A stretch of DNA of 12,324 nucleotides from Bdellovibrionales bacterium (GCA_022710165.1 JAKLHL010000026.1:1-12324); one strand, 5' to 3'. Positions 1-7,745 are shown, counted from the stretch's first letter. Numbers and translations: made by a program. The notes: generated by a model not told the origin, from the letters alone.

Positions 1-586
1 AGGGCTGCTTTTTGGCATAGTCCAGGGAGGCATGCATCACGACCTTAGGGAAAAGAGCCTGGACCAACTTTTGAACATTGGTTTTGATGGATATGCACTT
101 GGCGGTTTTAGCGTCGGAGAACCCAAGAACGAAATGTACGACACCCTTGGCCTTACTATGGAAAATGTAAGATCAAGGATAAGCGGTGTTCCTATATATC
201 TTATGGGTGTAGGCGAGCCAGAGGACATACTCTTTGCAGTAAAGCACGGGGTCCAGATGTTCGACTGCGTTATCCCTACAAGGAATGCAAGGAACGGCGG
301 GCTTTATACTTTCGGCGGTAAGATGTCCATAAAACAGGCCAGGTACATAGACGACCCGTTGCCAATAGAGGACGATTGTGATTGTTATACGTGTAAGAAT
401 TTCTCTAGGGCCTATTTGAGGCACCTCTATATGTCTGGAGAGCTTTTGTCGTACTATTTGAACACGGTCCATAACCTAAGGTTTTTTATGCGTTTTATGG
501 ATAAATTGAGACAGGCGCTTAAAAATGGCAAGTATGACGATTTTTATGCTGATTTTTTGAATAATTATAATAAAGATAATGTCTAA
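1..586 (+). CDS. tgt: Queuine/preQ1 tRNA-guanine transglycosylase, 3' part (5' end outside window)
   Basis: The enzyme exchanges guanine-34 in the anticodon of tRNAs for Asp, Asn, His and Tyr with preQ1, the step that commits tRNA to queuosine. The reading frame is open from base 2 and starts in mid-protein with LFGIVQGG, the substrate-pocket motif of bacterial Tgt. 194 residues are visible, about half of the usual 370-380. Further on come GGFSVGEP, then MFDCVIPTRNARNG, whose Asp (visible residue 88) matches the catalytic nucleophile. A zinc site follows, with Cys at 126, 128 and 131 and His at 157, in the family's C-x-C-x2-C-x25-H spacing. The ATG at 32 lies inside the conserved region, so it is not the start. 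yajC follows after 30 bases, a common bacterial neighbourhood (tgt-yajC-secD-secF). The queD and queC genes about 6 kb downstream belong to the same pathway. Confidence 0.97.
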   Translation, partial: GLLFGIVQGGMHHDLREKSLDQLLNIGFDGYALGGFSVGEPKNEMYDTLGLTMENVRSRISGVPIYLMGVGEPEDILFAVKHGVQMFDCVIPTRNARNGGLYTFGGKMSIKQARYIDDPLPIEDDCDCYTCKNFSRAYLRHLYMSGELLSYYLNTVHNLRFFMRFMDKLRQALKNGKYDDFYADFLNNYNKDNV

Positions 587-616
587 TAAAATTCACCAAA
601 CCAATGGAGGTTTAAA

Positions 617-955
617 ATGATCTATTTATTTTTTCTAGCTAACAACGTTTTTGCACAGGCTGCACAGGGGCCAAAAGGGATCATGGGTATAGCTAATATG
701 CTACTCCCTTTTGTTCTGATCATAGGTATTTTCTACTTTTTGATGATACGTCCTCAGCAGAAACAAAGAAAACAGCACATGGCTTTCCTTTCTGGCCTTA
801 AGAAAGGTGATGAAGTCGTTACATCAAGCGGGATAATCGCAACTGTTTATTCTGTGTCTGACAAGACAGTTACTTTGGAACTTAACGGCGACGTTAAGAT
901 AAAAATGCTTAAAGGGATGGTATCAGCTAACGCAAAAGATGCAGTAAAGGAGTAA
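617..955 (+). CDS. yajC: Preprotein translocase accessory subunit YajC
   Basis: YajC is a small inner-membrane protein that associates with SecD-SecF at the SecYEG channel. The 112-residue product has the expected design: a hydrophobic N-terminus, one strong membrane segment at about residues 23-44, then the family signature RPQQKQRK (45-52) and a cytoplasmic domain with KKGDEVVTSSGI. The length fits the family (about 85-120). A GGAGG lies seven bases before the ATG. The first 15 residues are also hydrophobic and end in AQA, so the N-terminus may look like a signal peptide to prediction software. In YajC the second hydrophobic segment is the anchor. The gene sits 30 bases after tgt and 4 bases before secD, so cotranscription is likely. 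Confidence 0.95.
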   Translation: MIYLFFLANNVFAQAAQGPKGIMGIANMLLPFVLIIGIFYFLMIRPQQKQRKQHMAFLSGLKKGDEVVTSSGIIATVYSVSDKTVTLELNGDVKIKMLKGMVSANAKDAVKE

Positions 956-959
956 CTCT

Positions 960-2663
960 ATGTTTAGCGCAAAATGGCGTTTTTACTTTGTCATTATTCT
1001 CGTGCTTGGGGCTGTTTGGACAATATCACCGATCTTTGTTTCTCATAACAAGGCACCTTATTGGCTCCAAAAGGTAATACCCTCAAAAGGCCTTAAGCTT
1101 GGTCTTGATCTTCAAGGCGGAACGCACCTTGTATTAGGTGTCGACGTTGATAAGGTCGTTCTAGAACAAACAGACAGGAACGTAAGCAGACTTGATACTC
1201 TTTTTAAGGATAAAGAGATCCCATTTGAGAGTGTAAGCAGGGTTGGAGACACCAGCAGATTATCTGTGAAGCTAAAGAGTGCAGCAGATGAAGCCAAGGT
1301 GAGGGAATTTGTAACAAAATACACAAATATGGCCTTTTCCGCTTCAGGCAATAACGAAGTCGTGTTTGACCTAAAGGACGAAGAGAAGAGCTATGTTAGG
1401 AAGAATGCCGTTAGCCAGACCATAGAGGCTATAAGGAACAGAATAGACGAATTCGGCGTTAACGAGACCAGCATACAGGCACAGGGTTCTGACAGGGTGG
1501 TCGTCCAGCTCCCAGGAGTAAAGGACGTAACAAGAGCTAAATCCATCATAGGAAGAACAGCAAAGCTTGAGTTCAAACTGGTCGTTCAAGACGCCAATTT
1601 TGGACGTGAAAGGGTGTATGAAGTCGTTAATAAGGCAAAAGAAGCAGGCATAGTTTACGACGATAAAATTTCTTATATAGACTATGTTGACAAGCTTAAC
1701 GCATTTGCCGCCAACAAACTTCCAAAAGACACGATGATACTTTTTGAGAAGAAGGTCGACCCTACTAATAATAAGAAGTTCCTGGAGCCTTACTTGCTGC
1801 AGAAATCAAGTCCGGTAACAGGTGACGATCTTAAGGATGCATATGTAGGCTATAATAATGAGTTCGGTGAGCCTTATGTAAGTTTCCAGATGAACACCAA
1901 CGGTGCAAGGTTCATGGAAAAGACCACCGGAGAGAACATAGGAAAACAACTCGCAATAGTTCTGGACAAGAACGTTTATTCAGCACCTGTAATACAGGCC
2001 AAGATAAGTGACTCTGGGCAGATAACGCTCGGTTCAGGCAGGGCAATAAGTGAGCTTCAACAGGAGGCAGAGGATATAGCCCTTGTATTGAGGGCCGGCG
2101 CTCTTCCTGCACAGCTTACCTTTGAAGAAGAGAGGGTAGTTGGTCCTTCGCTTGGTAACGACAGTATAGAACAGGGAAAACTTTCCTTTATACTGGGTGC
2201 TCTGGTCGTATTGGTGTTCATGGTCATCTACTACAGAAAGTCCGGTTTGATAGCAGATACAGCGGTCATGATGAACGTACTTCTGCTTGTTTCTGTCATG
2301 ATGCTGTTCGGTGCTACACTTACACTGCCTGGTATAGCAGGTATAGTTCTTACGGTCGGAATGAGCGTTGATGCCAACGTCATCATAAATGAGAGGATCA
2401 GGGATGAATTACGTTCAGGCAACGACGGCAAGGCCGCAATAGAGATAGGATATGACAAGGCACTTTGGACCGTCCTTGATGCTAACATAACCACAGCGAT
2501 AGCGGGCATAGTGCTTCTTCAGTACGGTTCAGGTCCTGTAAAGGGATTCGCTGTTACCTTGTTAATAGGTCTTATAACATCCGTATTCACAGGTGTTTAT
2601 ATTACAAGATGGGTCTTTGAGTACCTCTTGGAAAAAGATCTGCTAAAAAAGATCAGCATATAA
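960..2663 (+). CDS. secD: Protein translocase subunit SecD
   Basis: SecD is an RND-superfamily membrane protein that works with SecF to pull secreted proteins out of the SecYEG channel using the proton gradient. The 567-residue product starts with a membrane segment (about 8-26), followed by the D1 motif GLKLGLDLQGGTHL (from residue 44). A large exported region follows (about 60-400) and includes GRTAKLEFK and LDKNVYSAPVIQ. The C-terminal part holds about five membrane segments. The D6 signature GMSVDANVIINERIRDE (467-483) contains Asp471, matching the conserved membrane Asp implicated in proton coupling. The ribosome-binding site AAAGGAG (946-952) overlaps the yajC stop codon, which suggests translational coupling. 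The length is typical for a SecD encoded separately from SecF. Confidence 0.97.
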   Translation: MFSAKWRFYFVIILVLGAVWTISPIFVSHNKAPYWLQKVIPSKGLKLGLDLQGGTHLVLGVDVDKVVLEQTDRNVSRLDTLFKDKEIPFESVSRVGDTSRLSVKLKSAADEAKVREFVTKYTNMAFSASGNNEVVFDLKDEEKSYVRKNAVSQTIEAIRNRIDEFGVNETSIQAQGSDRVVVQLPGVKDVTRAKSIIGRTAKLEFKLVVQDANFGRERVYEVVNKAKEAGIVYDDKISYIDYVDKLNAFAANKLPKDTMILFEKKVDPTNNKKFLEPYLLQKSSPVTGDDLKDAYVGYNNEFGEPYVSFQMNTNGARFMEKTTGENIGKQLAIVLDKNVYSAPVIQAKISDSGQITLGSGRAISELQQEAEDIALVLRAGALPAQLTFEEERVVGPSLGNDSIEQGKLSFILGALVVLVFMVIYYRKSGLIADTAVMMNVLLLVSVMMLFGATLTLPGIAGIVLTVGMSVDANVIINERIRDELRSGNDGKAAIEIGYDKALWTVLDANITTAIAGIVLLQYGSGPVKGFAVTLLIGLITSVFTGVYITRWVFEYLLEKDLLKKISI

Positions 2664-2686
2664 TATTAGTCGGAGGATAGACCTTT

Positions 2687-3604
2687 ATGTTCAATTTAAT
2701 AAAACCAAACACGAACTATGATTTTATAGGTACAGCTAAGATATGGATAACGATATCCAGTATAATAGTTGCAGCATCACTGGTATTCTTCTTCTCGAAG
2801 GGTTTGAACTACGGCGTAGATTTTACCGGTGGTATAGAGATGCAGGTAAAGTTCAATGATGCTTCGGTTAACAGCCAAACCTTAAGACAGGCTATGCAGG
2901 AACTGGGAATAGGCGACGTCCAGGTCCAAAAGTTCAGTGACTCTGATGCTAACGAGTATCTGATAAGGGTCGAAGGCTCTAATAGCGACCTTACAGAAAG
3001 CACAAAAGCCATAGAGACTAAACTTGAGTCAAAGTTCGCAAAAGGCTCATATGACATAAGGAAGATAGAAGTCGTAGGACCTAAGGTCGGAGAGGAATTA
3101 AAGTTCAGTGCGATATACTCACTTATATATGCCATGTTGGGCATATTCATCTACATAGCGATAAGGTTCGACTACAAGTTCTCCCCCGGCGCTATCATAG
3201 CTGTTATCCACGACGTTATAGTAACAGTAGGCGTTTATTCCATATTTGGATATCAGTTCACTCTTTCAACTGTTGCGGCACTGCTCGCGATAGTAGGTTA
3301 CTCGGTTAACGATACTGTCGTTATCTATGACAGGATCAGAGAAGTAATGGAAAAACAAAAAGGCTCGTCCTTACCCGTTATAATAAACAAGGCCGTCAAC
3401 GAAACGCTCGGCAGGACCATATTAACATCTCTGGTAACCTTGCTTTGCGTTGCAATGATGCTTATATTTGGAGGCTCCAGCTTGAGGGATTTTTCATTCC
3501 CTCTGATAGTCGGTATGATAGCCGGCTGTTATTCAACGGTGTTCATAGCGTCTCCGGTCATTATTTTAATGGATAGGTTGTTTAGCAAGAAAGAAGCTAA
3601 ATAA
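2687..3604 (+). CDS. secF: Protein translocase subunit SecF
   Basis: SecF is the partner of SecD in the membrane complex that completes protein export. The 305-residue product has a first membrane segment at about 17-36, then the family motif GVDFTGGI (43-50). An exported loop follows to about residue 140, then five membrane segments. Signature stretches are the segment RFDYKFSPGAIIAVIHD (160-176) and GYSVNDTVVIYDRIRE (204-219), where Asp209 is the counterpart of the SecD membrane Asp. GGAGG at 2672-2676 is the ribosome-binding site, ten bases before the ATG. The gene follows secD by 23 bases, and its TAA stop shares one base with the recJ ATG. Confidence 0.97.
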   Translation: MFNLIKPNTNYDFIGTAKIWITISSIIVAASLVFFFSKGLNYGVDFTGGIEMQVKFNDASVNSQTLRQAMQELGIGDVQVQKFSDSDANEYLIRVEGSNSDLTESTKAIETKLESKFAKGSYDIRKIEVVGPKVGEELKFSAIYSLIYAMLGIFIYIAIRFDYKFSPGAIIAVIHDVIVTVGVYSIFGYQFTLSTVAALLAIVGYSVNDTVVIYDRIREVMEKQKGSSLPVIINKAVNETLGRTILTSLVTLLCVAMMLIFGGSSLRDFSFPLIVGMIAGCYSTVFIASPVIILMDRLFSKKEAK

Positions 3605-5316
3605 TGTCCAGATGTAAATGGAACATTAAGTCCACTATAACGGATAAAGGTAGAAAGCTGGCCGCAGAGCTTGGTCTCTCGCCGGTGTTCTCCCAGATAC
3701 TCATAAATCGCGGTTACACGAACAAAGAAGATGTGGATGAATATCTGAACCCGGTCCTTTCAAAGCTTCCGGACCCTTTTCTGCTCAGCGATATGGAAAA
3801 GGCATCAATAAGGATAGCAGATGCCATCATCAAGAAAGAGAAGGTGTGCGTATATGGCGATTATGACATAGACGGTTCAACAGCCATAGCGTCGATGGTC
3901 GGCTTCTTAAGGTCTTTTGGCGTAGAGACTACTTACTATCAGCCGGAAAGGTTCGGGGATGGTTATGGTCTGCATAAAGAGGCTGTGGACAAGATAAGGT
4001 CTCAGGGTGTTAGCCTTGTAATAACAGTTGATTGCGGTACCACGAATATAGATACAGCTGAACATTGTCTGGAAAACGGCATCGACCTTATAATAACGGA
4101 CCATCACAAAGTTGGCGTGGCCGTGCCGAGGGCATTCGCCTTCGTCAACCCTCACAAGCATGGAGAGAACAGGATATTCGAGAACCTTACGGGGGTCGGT
4201 GTTGCATATTATTTGATCATAGGTGTAAGGCGGGCCTTGATGGACAAGGCTTATTTTAAAGACGCTCAGATACCTGACCTCAAAGAATATTTGGACATAG
4301 TTGCCTTTGGGACCATCGCTGATGTTGTCCCCATACAGGGTATAAACAGGATACTGGTAAAAAGAGGACTCGACCTTTTGAACAAAGGTTCAAGGCTGGG
4401 GCTTAATGCACTTTCAAGTGTAAGCAATTTAAAGAACAGGATAGATTGTGATGCAGTGAGTTTTATCCTTTCTCCAAGAATGAATGCCGCCGGCAGGATG
4501 GGCAGCGCCTCAAGGTGCGTTGACCTTTTGCTGACCAAGGACCAGGATGATGCCGAAAGACTTGCAGGCATACTTCATGAAGAGAACAACAAGCGAATGG
4601 GCTTTCAAAAGGAGTCATGGACAGAAGCCCAGTCAATGGTGGAGTCACTAAGGTCAAAAGACCCAAAGGCTTTTTCAAACAAGTTTACCATAACCCTTAC
4701 TTCTAATACCTGGCACCAGGGCATAATAGGAATAGTCGCTTCAAAATCAGTTGATAGGTGGTTCAAACCCACGGCTGTTTTTACCTCCTCTTCTGATGGT
4801 TTCTTAAAAGGATCGGCCAGGAGCATCTCTGGAATAAACATTTATGATATCTTTTCAGAGTTCAGGGACCTCTTTGAGGATTTTGGCGGTCACGACATGG
4901 CGGCAGGCATGAGCTTAAGGTCAGAAAGGATAGGGACCTTTGAGACTCTTTTTGAGGAAGGAGTTAGGAAAAGCTGCCCAAACCCTGAAACCCTTATACA
5001 GTGCCTTGATGTCGACTTAGAGGTAAAAGCCTCAGACCTAGGGCTAAGGGTGGTGAACGAAATATCCATGATGGAGCCTTTTGGCATAGACAACCCGGCC
5101 CCACTGTTCTTTTCAAGTGCCAAGGTTTTCAACAAATGGGTCTTGAAAGACAAACACCTAAAGCTGAAACTTGATAATGGTATAGATGCTATCGGTTTTA
5201 ATATGGCAGAGCTCGCAGACTCAATAGGACCAAAGGTGGACATGGTCTTTAGGCCAAGTATCAATGAATGGAACGGTAATAAGCAGCTGCAGTATGTTCT
5301 CTCCGATATTGAATAA
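3604..5316 (+). CDS. recJ: Single-stranded-DNA-specific 5'-3' exonuclease RecJ
   Basis: RecJ degrades single-stranded DNA from the 5' end in recombination and in base-excision and mismatch repair. The 570-residue product carries the DHH phosphoesterase motifs in order: GDYDIDG (85-91, Asp86/88/90), VDCG (Asp143), TDHHK (Asp166-His167-His168) and IADVVP (Asp240). These form the two-metal active site. SPRMNAAGRMG (290-300) follows, then the DHHA1 domain with GGHDMAAG (428-435). A C-terminal OB-like region fits the rest. Length agrees with the family (about 560-580). The ATG overlaps the secF stop (TAATG), so translation probably depends on ribosomes finishing secF. No clear terminator follows. 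SSB, a known partner of RecJ in other bacteria, is encoded near the right edge of the window. Confidence 0.96.
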   Translation: MSRCKWNIKSTITDKGRKLAAELGLSPVFSQILINRGYTNKEDVDEYLNPVLSKLPDPFLLSDMEKASIRIADAIIKKEKVCVYGDYDIDGSTAIASMVGFLRSFGVETTYYQPERFGDGYGLHKEAVDKIRSQGVSLVITVDCGTTNIDTAEHCLENGIDLIITDHHKVGVAVPRAFAFVNPHKHGENRIFENLTGVGVAYYLIIGVRRALMDKAYFKDAQIPDLKEYLDIVAFGTIADVVPIQGINRILVKRGLDLLNKGSRLGLNALSSVSNLKNRIDCDAVSFILSPRMNAAGRMGSASRCVDLLLTKDQDDAERLAGILHEENNKRMGFQKESWTEAQSMVESLRSKDPKAFSNKFTITLTSNTWHQGIIGIVASKSVDRWFKPTAVFTSSSDGFLKGSARSISGINIYDIFSEFRDLFEDFGGHDMAAGMSLRSERIGTFETLFEEGVRKSCPNPETLIQCLDVDLEVKASDLGLRVVNEISMMEPFGIDNPAPLFFSSAKVFNKWVLKDKHLKLKLDNGIDAIGFNMAELADSIGPKVDMVFRPSINEWNGNKQLQYVLSDIE

Positions 5317-5350
5317 TAATATCAAATAGTTAAACCCCGATAATTAATAC

Positions 5351-5380
5351 TTGACCTTTAAAGTGTTTTTTTGGTACAAA
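5351..5380 (+). promoter_or_regulatory. Candidate sigma-70-type promoter for the lytic transglycosylase/que/phoH gene run
   Basis: This lies in the 110-base gap between recJ and the transglycosylase gene. TTGACC (5351-5356) matches five of six bases of the -35 consensus. After an 18-base spacer comes TACAAA (5375-5380), four of six for the -10 box, preceded by a TG (5372-5373) in the extended -10 position. The start site would fall near 5387, leaving a 5' leader of about 40 bases. That leader contains a small perfect hairpin: GGAGC at 5394-5398, a three-base loop, and GCTCC at 5402-5406. No T-run follows it, so it is not a terminator. The promoter is inferred from consensus only. Confidence 0.5.
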
Positions 5381-5426
5381 TTTAATTAAGAGGGGAGCTT
5401 GGCTCCAACATACATAGTGAGGGGTA

Positions 5427-6089
5427 ATGACTTTTAATTTTAAAGAGACAAAAAAATACGGGTACTACTTTGACCATAAGTTCTCTAAATATATGATTAT
5501 AAAGCCTTTTTTCCACAAAAATAGAGTGCTTATAAGCATGGTCATAGCTGTAATCTTCATGGTTTCATCCTTATGCTTCTTTAGCGTCAGGACCTATGAG
5601 GCCATGGAACTAAGCCACCTAAAGAGCTTCATTGCTGACTTTATGGAAGTCAACGGCATGAAAAAGCTTAATGAAAGCGAGATCACCGTTTTGGCAAAAG
5701 AGGTAAAGAGGGCTGGTTTAAAGTACGACATAGATCCAATGCTGGTCCTTTCCATAATTACTGTAGAGTCTTCATTCAATAAAGACGCCAAATCCCCAAT
5801 GGGAGCCAGAGGCCTTATGCAGCTTATGCCTGGCACAGCAAAAAAACTCTGTATGGAGATGGGTGTAAAGTATAGTGACAGGGTTTTCACGGACATAGAG
5901 ACCAATGTACATGTTGGTACATACTATCTTTCAAAGTTATCTTCAAAGTACAACAATAATATGAAGCTTTACCTTGCGGCATACAACAGAGGGCCAGGCC
6001 AGGTTGACCGCATGTTAAAGGAAAATAACAGTATACCTAGAAGCTATTACTCCAAAATAGTGAAGACCTATCAAAAGTTCTCTATATAA
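5427..6089 (+). CDS. Membrane-anchored lytic murein transglycosylase (Slt/MltE-like SLT domain)
   Basis: The protein cleaves the glycan chain of peptidoglycan between MurNAc and GlcNAc, forming 1,6-anhydroMurNAc. It has 220 residues: a basic and aromatic N-terminal tail (1-32), one membrane segment (about 33-54), a linker, and an SLT domain (about 90-215). Visible motifs are ITVESSFN with the catalytic Glu114, GARGLMQLMPGTA (126-138), NVHVGTYYLSKL (160-171) and AAYNRGPGQV (184-193). The arrangement puts the catalytic domain outside the cytoplasmic membrane. The start at 5427 has GAGGGG (5419-5424) close upstream. A second ATG at 5493 has no visible ribosome-binding site, but it would shorten the cytoplasmic tail to about 10 residues and cannot be excluded. 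This is the first gene after the candidate promoter. A general growth, remodelling or secretion-channel role is possible, and nothing nearby decides between them. Confidence 0.92.
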   Translation: MTFNFKETKKYGYYFDHKFSKYMIIKPFFHKNRVLISMVIAVIFMVSSLCFFSVRTYEAMELSHLKSFIADFMEVNGMKKLNESEITVLAKEVKRAGLKYDIDPMLVLSIITVESSFNKDAKSPMGARGLMQLMPGTAKKLCMEMGVKYSDRVFTDIETNVHVGTYYLSKLSSKYNNNMKLYLAAYNRGPGQVDRMLKENNSIPRSYYSKIVKTYQKFSI

Positions 6090-6118
6090 TGTATTTATAG
6101 AAACAGGCGGGGTGAACT

Positions 6119-6478
6119 ATGTACGAAGTAAGGATAACCGGTAAATTCAATTCAGCTCACAATCTAAGGAACTACAAAGGTAAGTGCGAAAATCTTCATG
6201 GCCATACCTGGAAGGTAGAGGTTTTTATTAAAGGTGATAAGTTGAGTTCAGAAGGTTTTTTGTGTGACTTTATTGATGTAAAGAGTGCACTTAAAAACTG
6301 CCTTGATAAGTATGACCATCAATATCTGAACGAACTGCCTCCTTTTGATAAGATAAACCCTACTGCAGAAAATCTTGCGCACACCCTGTTCACAGATCTT
6401 AAAGAGAAGTTCCCCGGTCTATATGAAGTCGTAGTATGGGAATCAGAGGATGCAAGAGCTGCGTTCAGACTTGATTAA
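6119..6478 (+). CDS. queD: 6-carboxy-5,6,7,8-tetrahydropterin synthase QueD
   Basis: QueD converts 7,8-dihydroneopterin triphosphate to 6-carboxytetrahydropterin, the first dedicated step toward preQ0 and queuosine. The 119-residue product is a typical T-fold member of the PTPS family. Zinc ligands are His14 (in SAHNL) and His27 and His29 (in HGHTW). Catalytic Cys23 lies in CENLHGH, the C-x3-H-G-H pattern that separates QueD from many other PTPS-fold enzymes. DHQYLN (66-71), NPTAENLA (80-87) and Glu108 complete the active site. GGGGTG (6109-6114) is the likely ribosome-binding site. The last 29 bases overlap the start of queC, so the two are probably translated together. queE (next step) and queF are not in the window. 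Confidence 0.96.
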   Translation: MYEVRITGKFNSAHNLRNYKGKCENLHGHTWKVEVFIKGDKLSSEGFLCDFIDVKSALKNCLDKYDHQYLNELPPFDKINPTAENLAHTLFTDLKEKFPGLYEVVVWESEDARAAFRLD

Positions 6479-7172
6479 AAATAGATCACAAAAAGCCTTA
6501 GTGCTTTGTTCTTCAGGATTGGACTCGGTCTACAATCTTTTAATGGCCAAGAAAGAGTTCAAGAACGTCGCTGTACTGTTCTTTGACTATGGACAAAAGG
6601 CCGCTCCTCAGGAATATATAAGGGTAAAGAAGCTTTGCTCCAGGCTGGACCTGGAACTTATAAGGGTCGACCTCCCTTGGTACAAGGACCTTGGCTCCTC
6701 TTTGCTTGATCATAAATTAAAGGTCACTAACTACAAAAGCACTACTGATGCCGATAAAGATACAAAAGTGAATGAGTGGGTCCCTAACAGGAATGGGGTT
6801 TTTGTTAGTGTTGCCGGTGCCATTGCTGAATCTGGTCGCTTTGGGACCATAGTCATAGGGATAAACAAAGAAGAGGCCTCAAGATATCCGGACAATAGTC
6901 CGGAGTTCCTGGACCGGTCTAACAAATTGTTTGAGGTGTCCACTCTTGAACACCCTGAACTTTATTCTTTCTCGGCGCTGATGGATAAACAGCAGATACT
7001 TAACAGCCTGGTACCTCTGATGAGGGAGAACGGCCTGACCCCAGACCTTGTCTGGAGTTGTTATGAAAGTTTCGAAAAAATGTGTGGAAGCTGCGAATCT
7101 TGTGTTAGGCTTAAAGGAGCGGTCCATAAAAACGGAATGGAGAATGAATGGAAAGGACTTTTCTTGAAATAA
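6450..7172 (+). CDS. queC: 7-cyano-7-deazaguanine (preQ0) synthase QueC, variant signature
   Basis: QueC uses ATP and ammonia to turn 7-carboxy-7-deazaguanine into preQ0. The 240-residue product has an ATP-pyrophosphatase loop, CSSGLDS (20-26), where most QueC proteins have SGGxDS, so the first Gly of the pair is Ser22. FDYGQKA (45-51) replaces the usual FDYGQRH. WVPNRNGVF (110-118) and YPDNSPEF (146-153) replace the common YVPGRN and YPDCRPEF. The zinc site is intact: Cys204 (WSCY), Cys212, Cys215 and Cys218 (CGSCESC). From memory, a QueC subgroup with VPNRNG and PDNS exists, so this may be a lineage variant rather than decay. The start is uncertain: AGAGG directly abuts the ATG at 6450, and a TTG at 6471 that overlaps the queD stop region is an alternative. 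Either start keeps the ATP loop. Confidence 0.9.
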   Translation: MQELRSDLIKNRSQKALVLCSSGLDSVYNLLMAKKEFKNVAVLFFDYGQKAAPQEYIRVKKLCSRLDLELIRVDLPWYKDLGSSLLDHKLKVTNYKSTTDADKDTKVNEWVPNRNGVFVSVAGAIAESGRFGTIVIGINKEEASRYPDNSPEFLDRSNKLFEVSTLEHPELYSFSALMDKQQILNSLVPLMRENGLTPDLVWSCYESFEKMCGSCESCVRLKGAVHKNGMENEWKGLFLK

Positions 7173-7714
7173 GGCATCTGGATGGAAATATAGATTACGA
7201 TGGAAGCCAGCTAAGTCCACATTGGATATACAGGAACACGGGTGTCATGGGAGACGCCGCGGTAGCTTTCGTCGGTGCCTGCAATGTACTAGATAAGAAT
7301 ATGGTAGATCTTGAGGACGTTCTCGCACACAACGAGATACGTTCCTCTAAAATGTTACATTTCATAGTAGAGATATTCGGACGTGACTGCATGTTCGGTG
7401 CATCACTTCAAAGTGTTTTTATCAGCGAGATACAGAACGAACTTTTAAAGCACGGAGTTAAGGCTGTTAAATCCGGGGATGATCTTTTTGTCGGCGAAGG
7501 CAAGCTCTCTATAGCCATAGCCACAGCGTCACCGGTCTCTGCGTTGATGCACATGGCCCTTAACATCAGTACCAAAGGCACACCGGTAAAGACCTCGGCG
7601 CTCGAGGACCTTAAGATAGACCATGTGTCTTTTGCTGACGCTGTGCTGAAAAGATTTAATGAAGAGTATAGTAGGATAGTCCTGGCTTCATGCAAGGTTG
7701 TTCCAAGGGCTTAA
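7148..7714 (+). CDS. DUF366-like conserved protein of unknown function, coupled to queC
   Basis: The 188-residue product has no known activity. From memory of the family it resembles DUF366 (COG2029), a small family of archaea and some bacteria. Matching stretches are MGDAAVAFVG (34-43), NMVDLEDV (51-58), MLHFIVEIF (69-77), GDDLFVGEGKLSIAIATASPVS (split here as GDDLFVGEGKL 110-120 and SIAIATASPVS 121-131), and the segment from HMALNIS to KGTPV (135-147). No membrane segment, signal peptide or cysteine-rich metal site is seen. The start codon lies inside queC and the genes overlap by 25 bases. GGAG (7139-7142), five bases before the ATG, supports this start. The tight coupling to queC and queD suggests a role tied to 7-deazaguanine or tRNA metabolism. 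That is inference from position only. Confidence 0.75.
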   Translation: MERTFLEIRHLDGNIDYDGSQLSPHWIYRNTGVMGDAAVAFVGACNVLDKNMVDLEDVLAHNEIRSSKMLHFIVEIFGRDCMFGASLQSVFISEIQNELLKHGVKAVKSGDDLFVGEGKLSIAIATASPVSALMHMALNISTKGTPVKTSALEDLKIDHVSFADAVLKRFNEEYSRIVLASCKVVPRA

Positions 7715-7745
7715 AGTTCGCAGCTTCTAGTTGGGGGGAGGGGTT

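Noticed and set aside
32..586. ATG at 32 as the start of the transglycosylase gene
   Set aside because: The frame is open from base 2 and the residues before this ATG spell the conserved LFGIVQGG motif, so the gene begins outside the window.
4890..5264. Open frame on the - strand (124 codons) inside recJ
   Set aside because: The + strand codes for the RecJ DHHA1 and C-terminal region. The reverse protein has no recognisable features.
5394..5406. Small hairpin as a terminator for recJ
   Set aside because: The stem is only five base pairs and no T-run follows. It also lies downstream of a candidate promoter.
5908..5925. Direct repeat of GTACAT as a possible binding site
   Set aside because: It lies inside the conserved SLT domain coding region and is explained by codons for Val-His and Gly-Thr-Tyr.
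7733..7743. G-rich run before phoH as a phase-variable tract
   Set aside because: It is interrupted by an A, lies outside the coding frame and works as a ribosome-binding site. Nothing suggests switching.
7731..7745. TTG at 7731 as the start of the PIN-PhoH gene
   Set aside because: It would place the G-rich ribosome-binding site inside the coding region. The ATG at 7746 is well spaced from GGAGG and gives the usual PIN-domain N-terminus.
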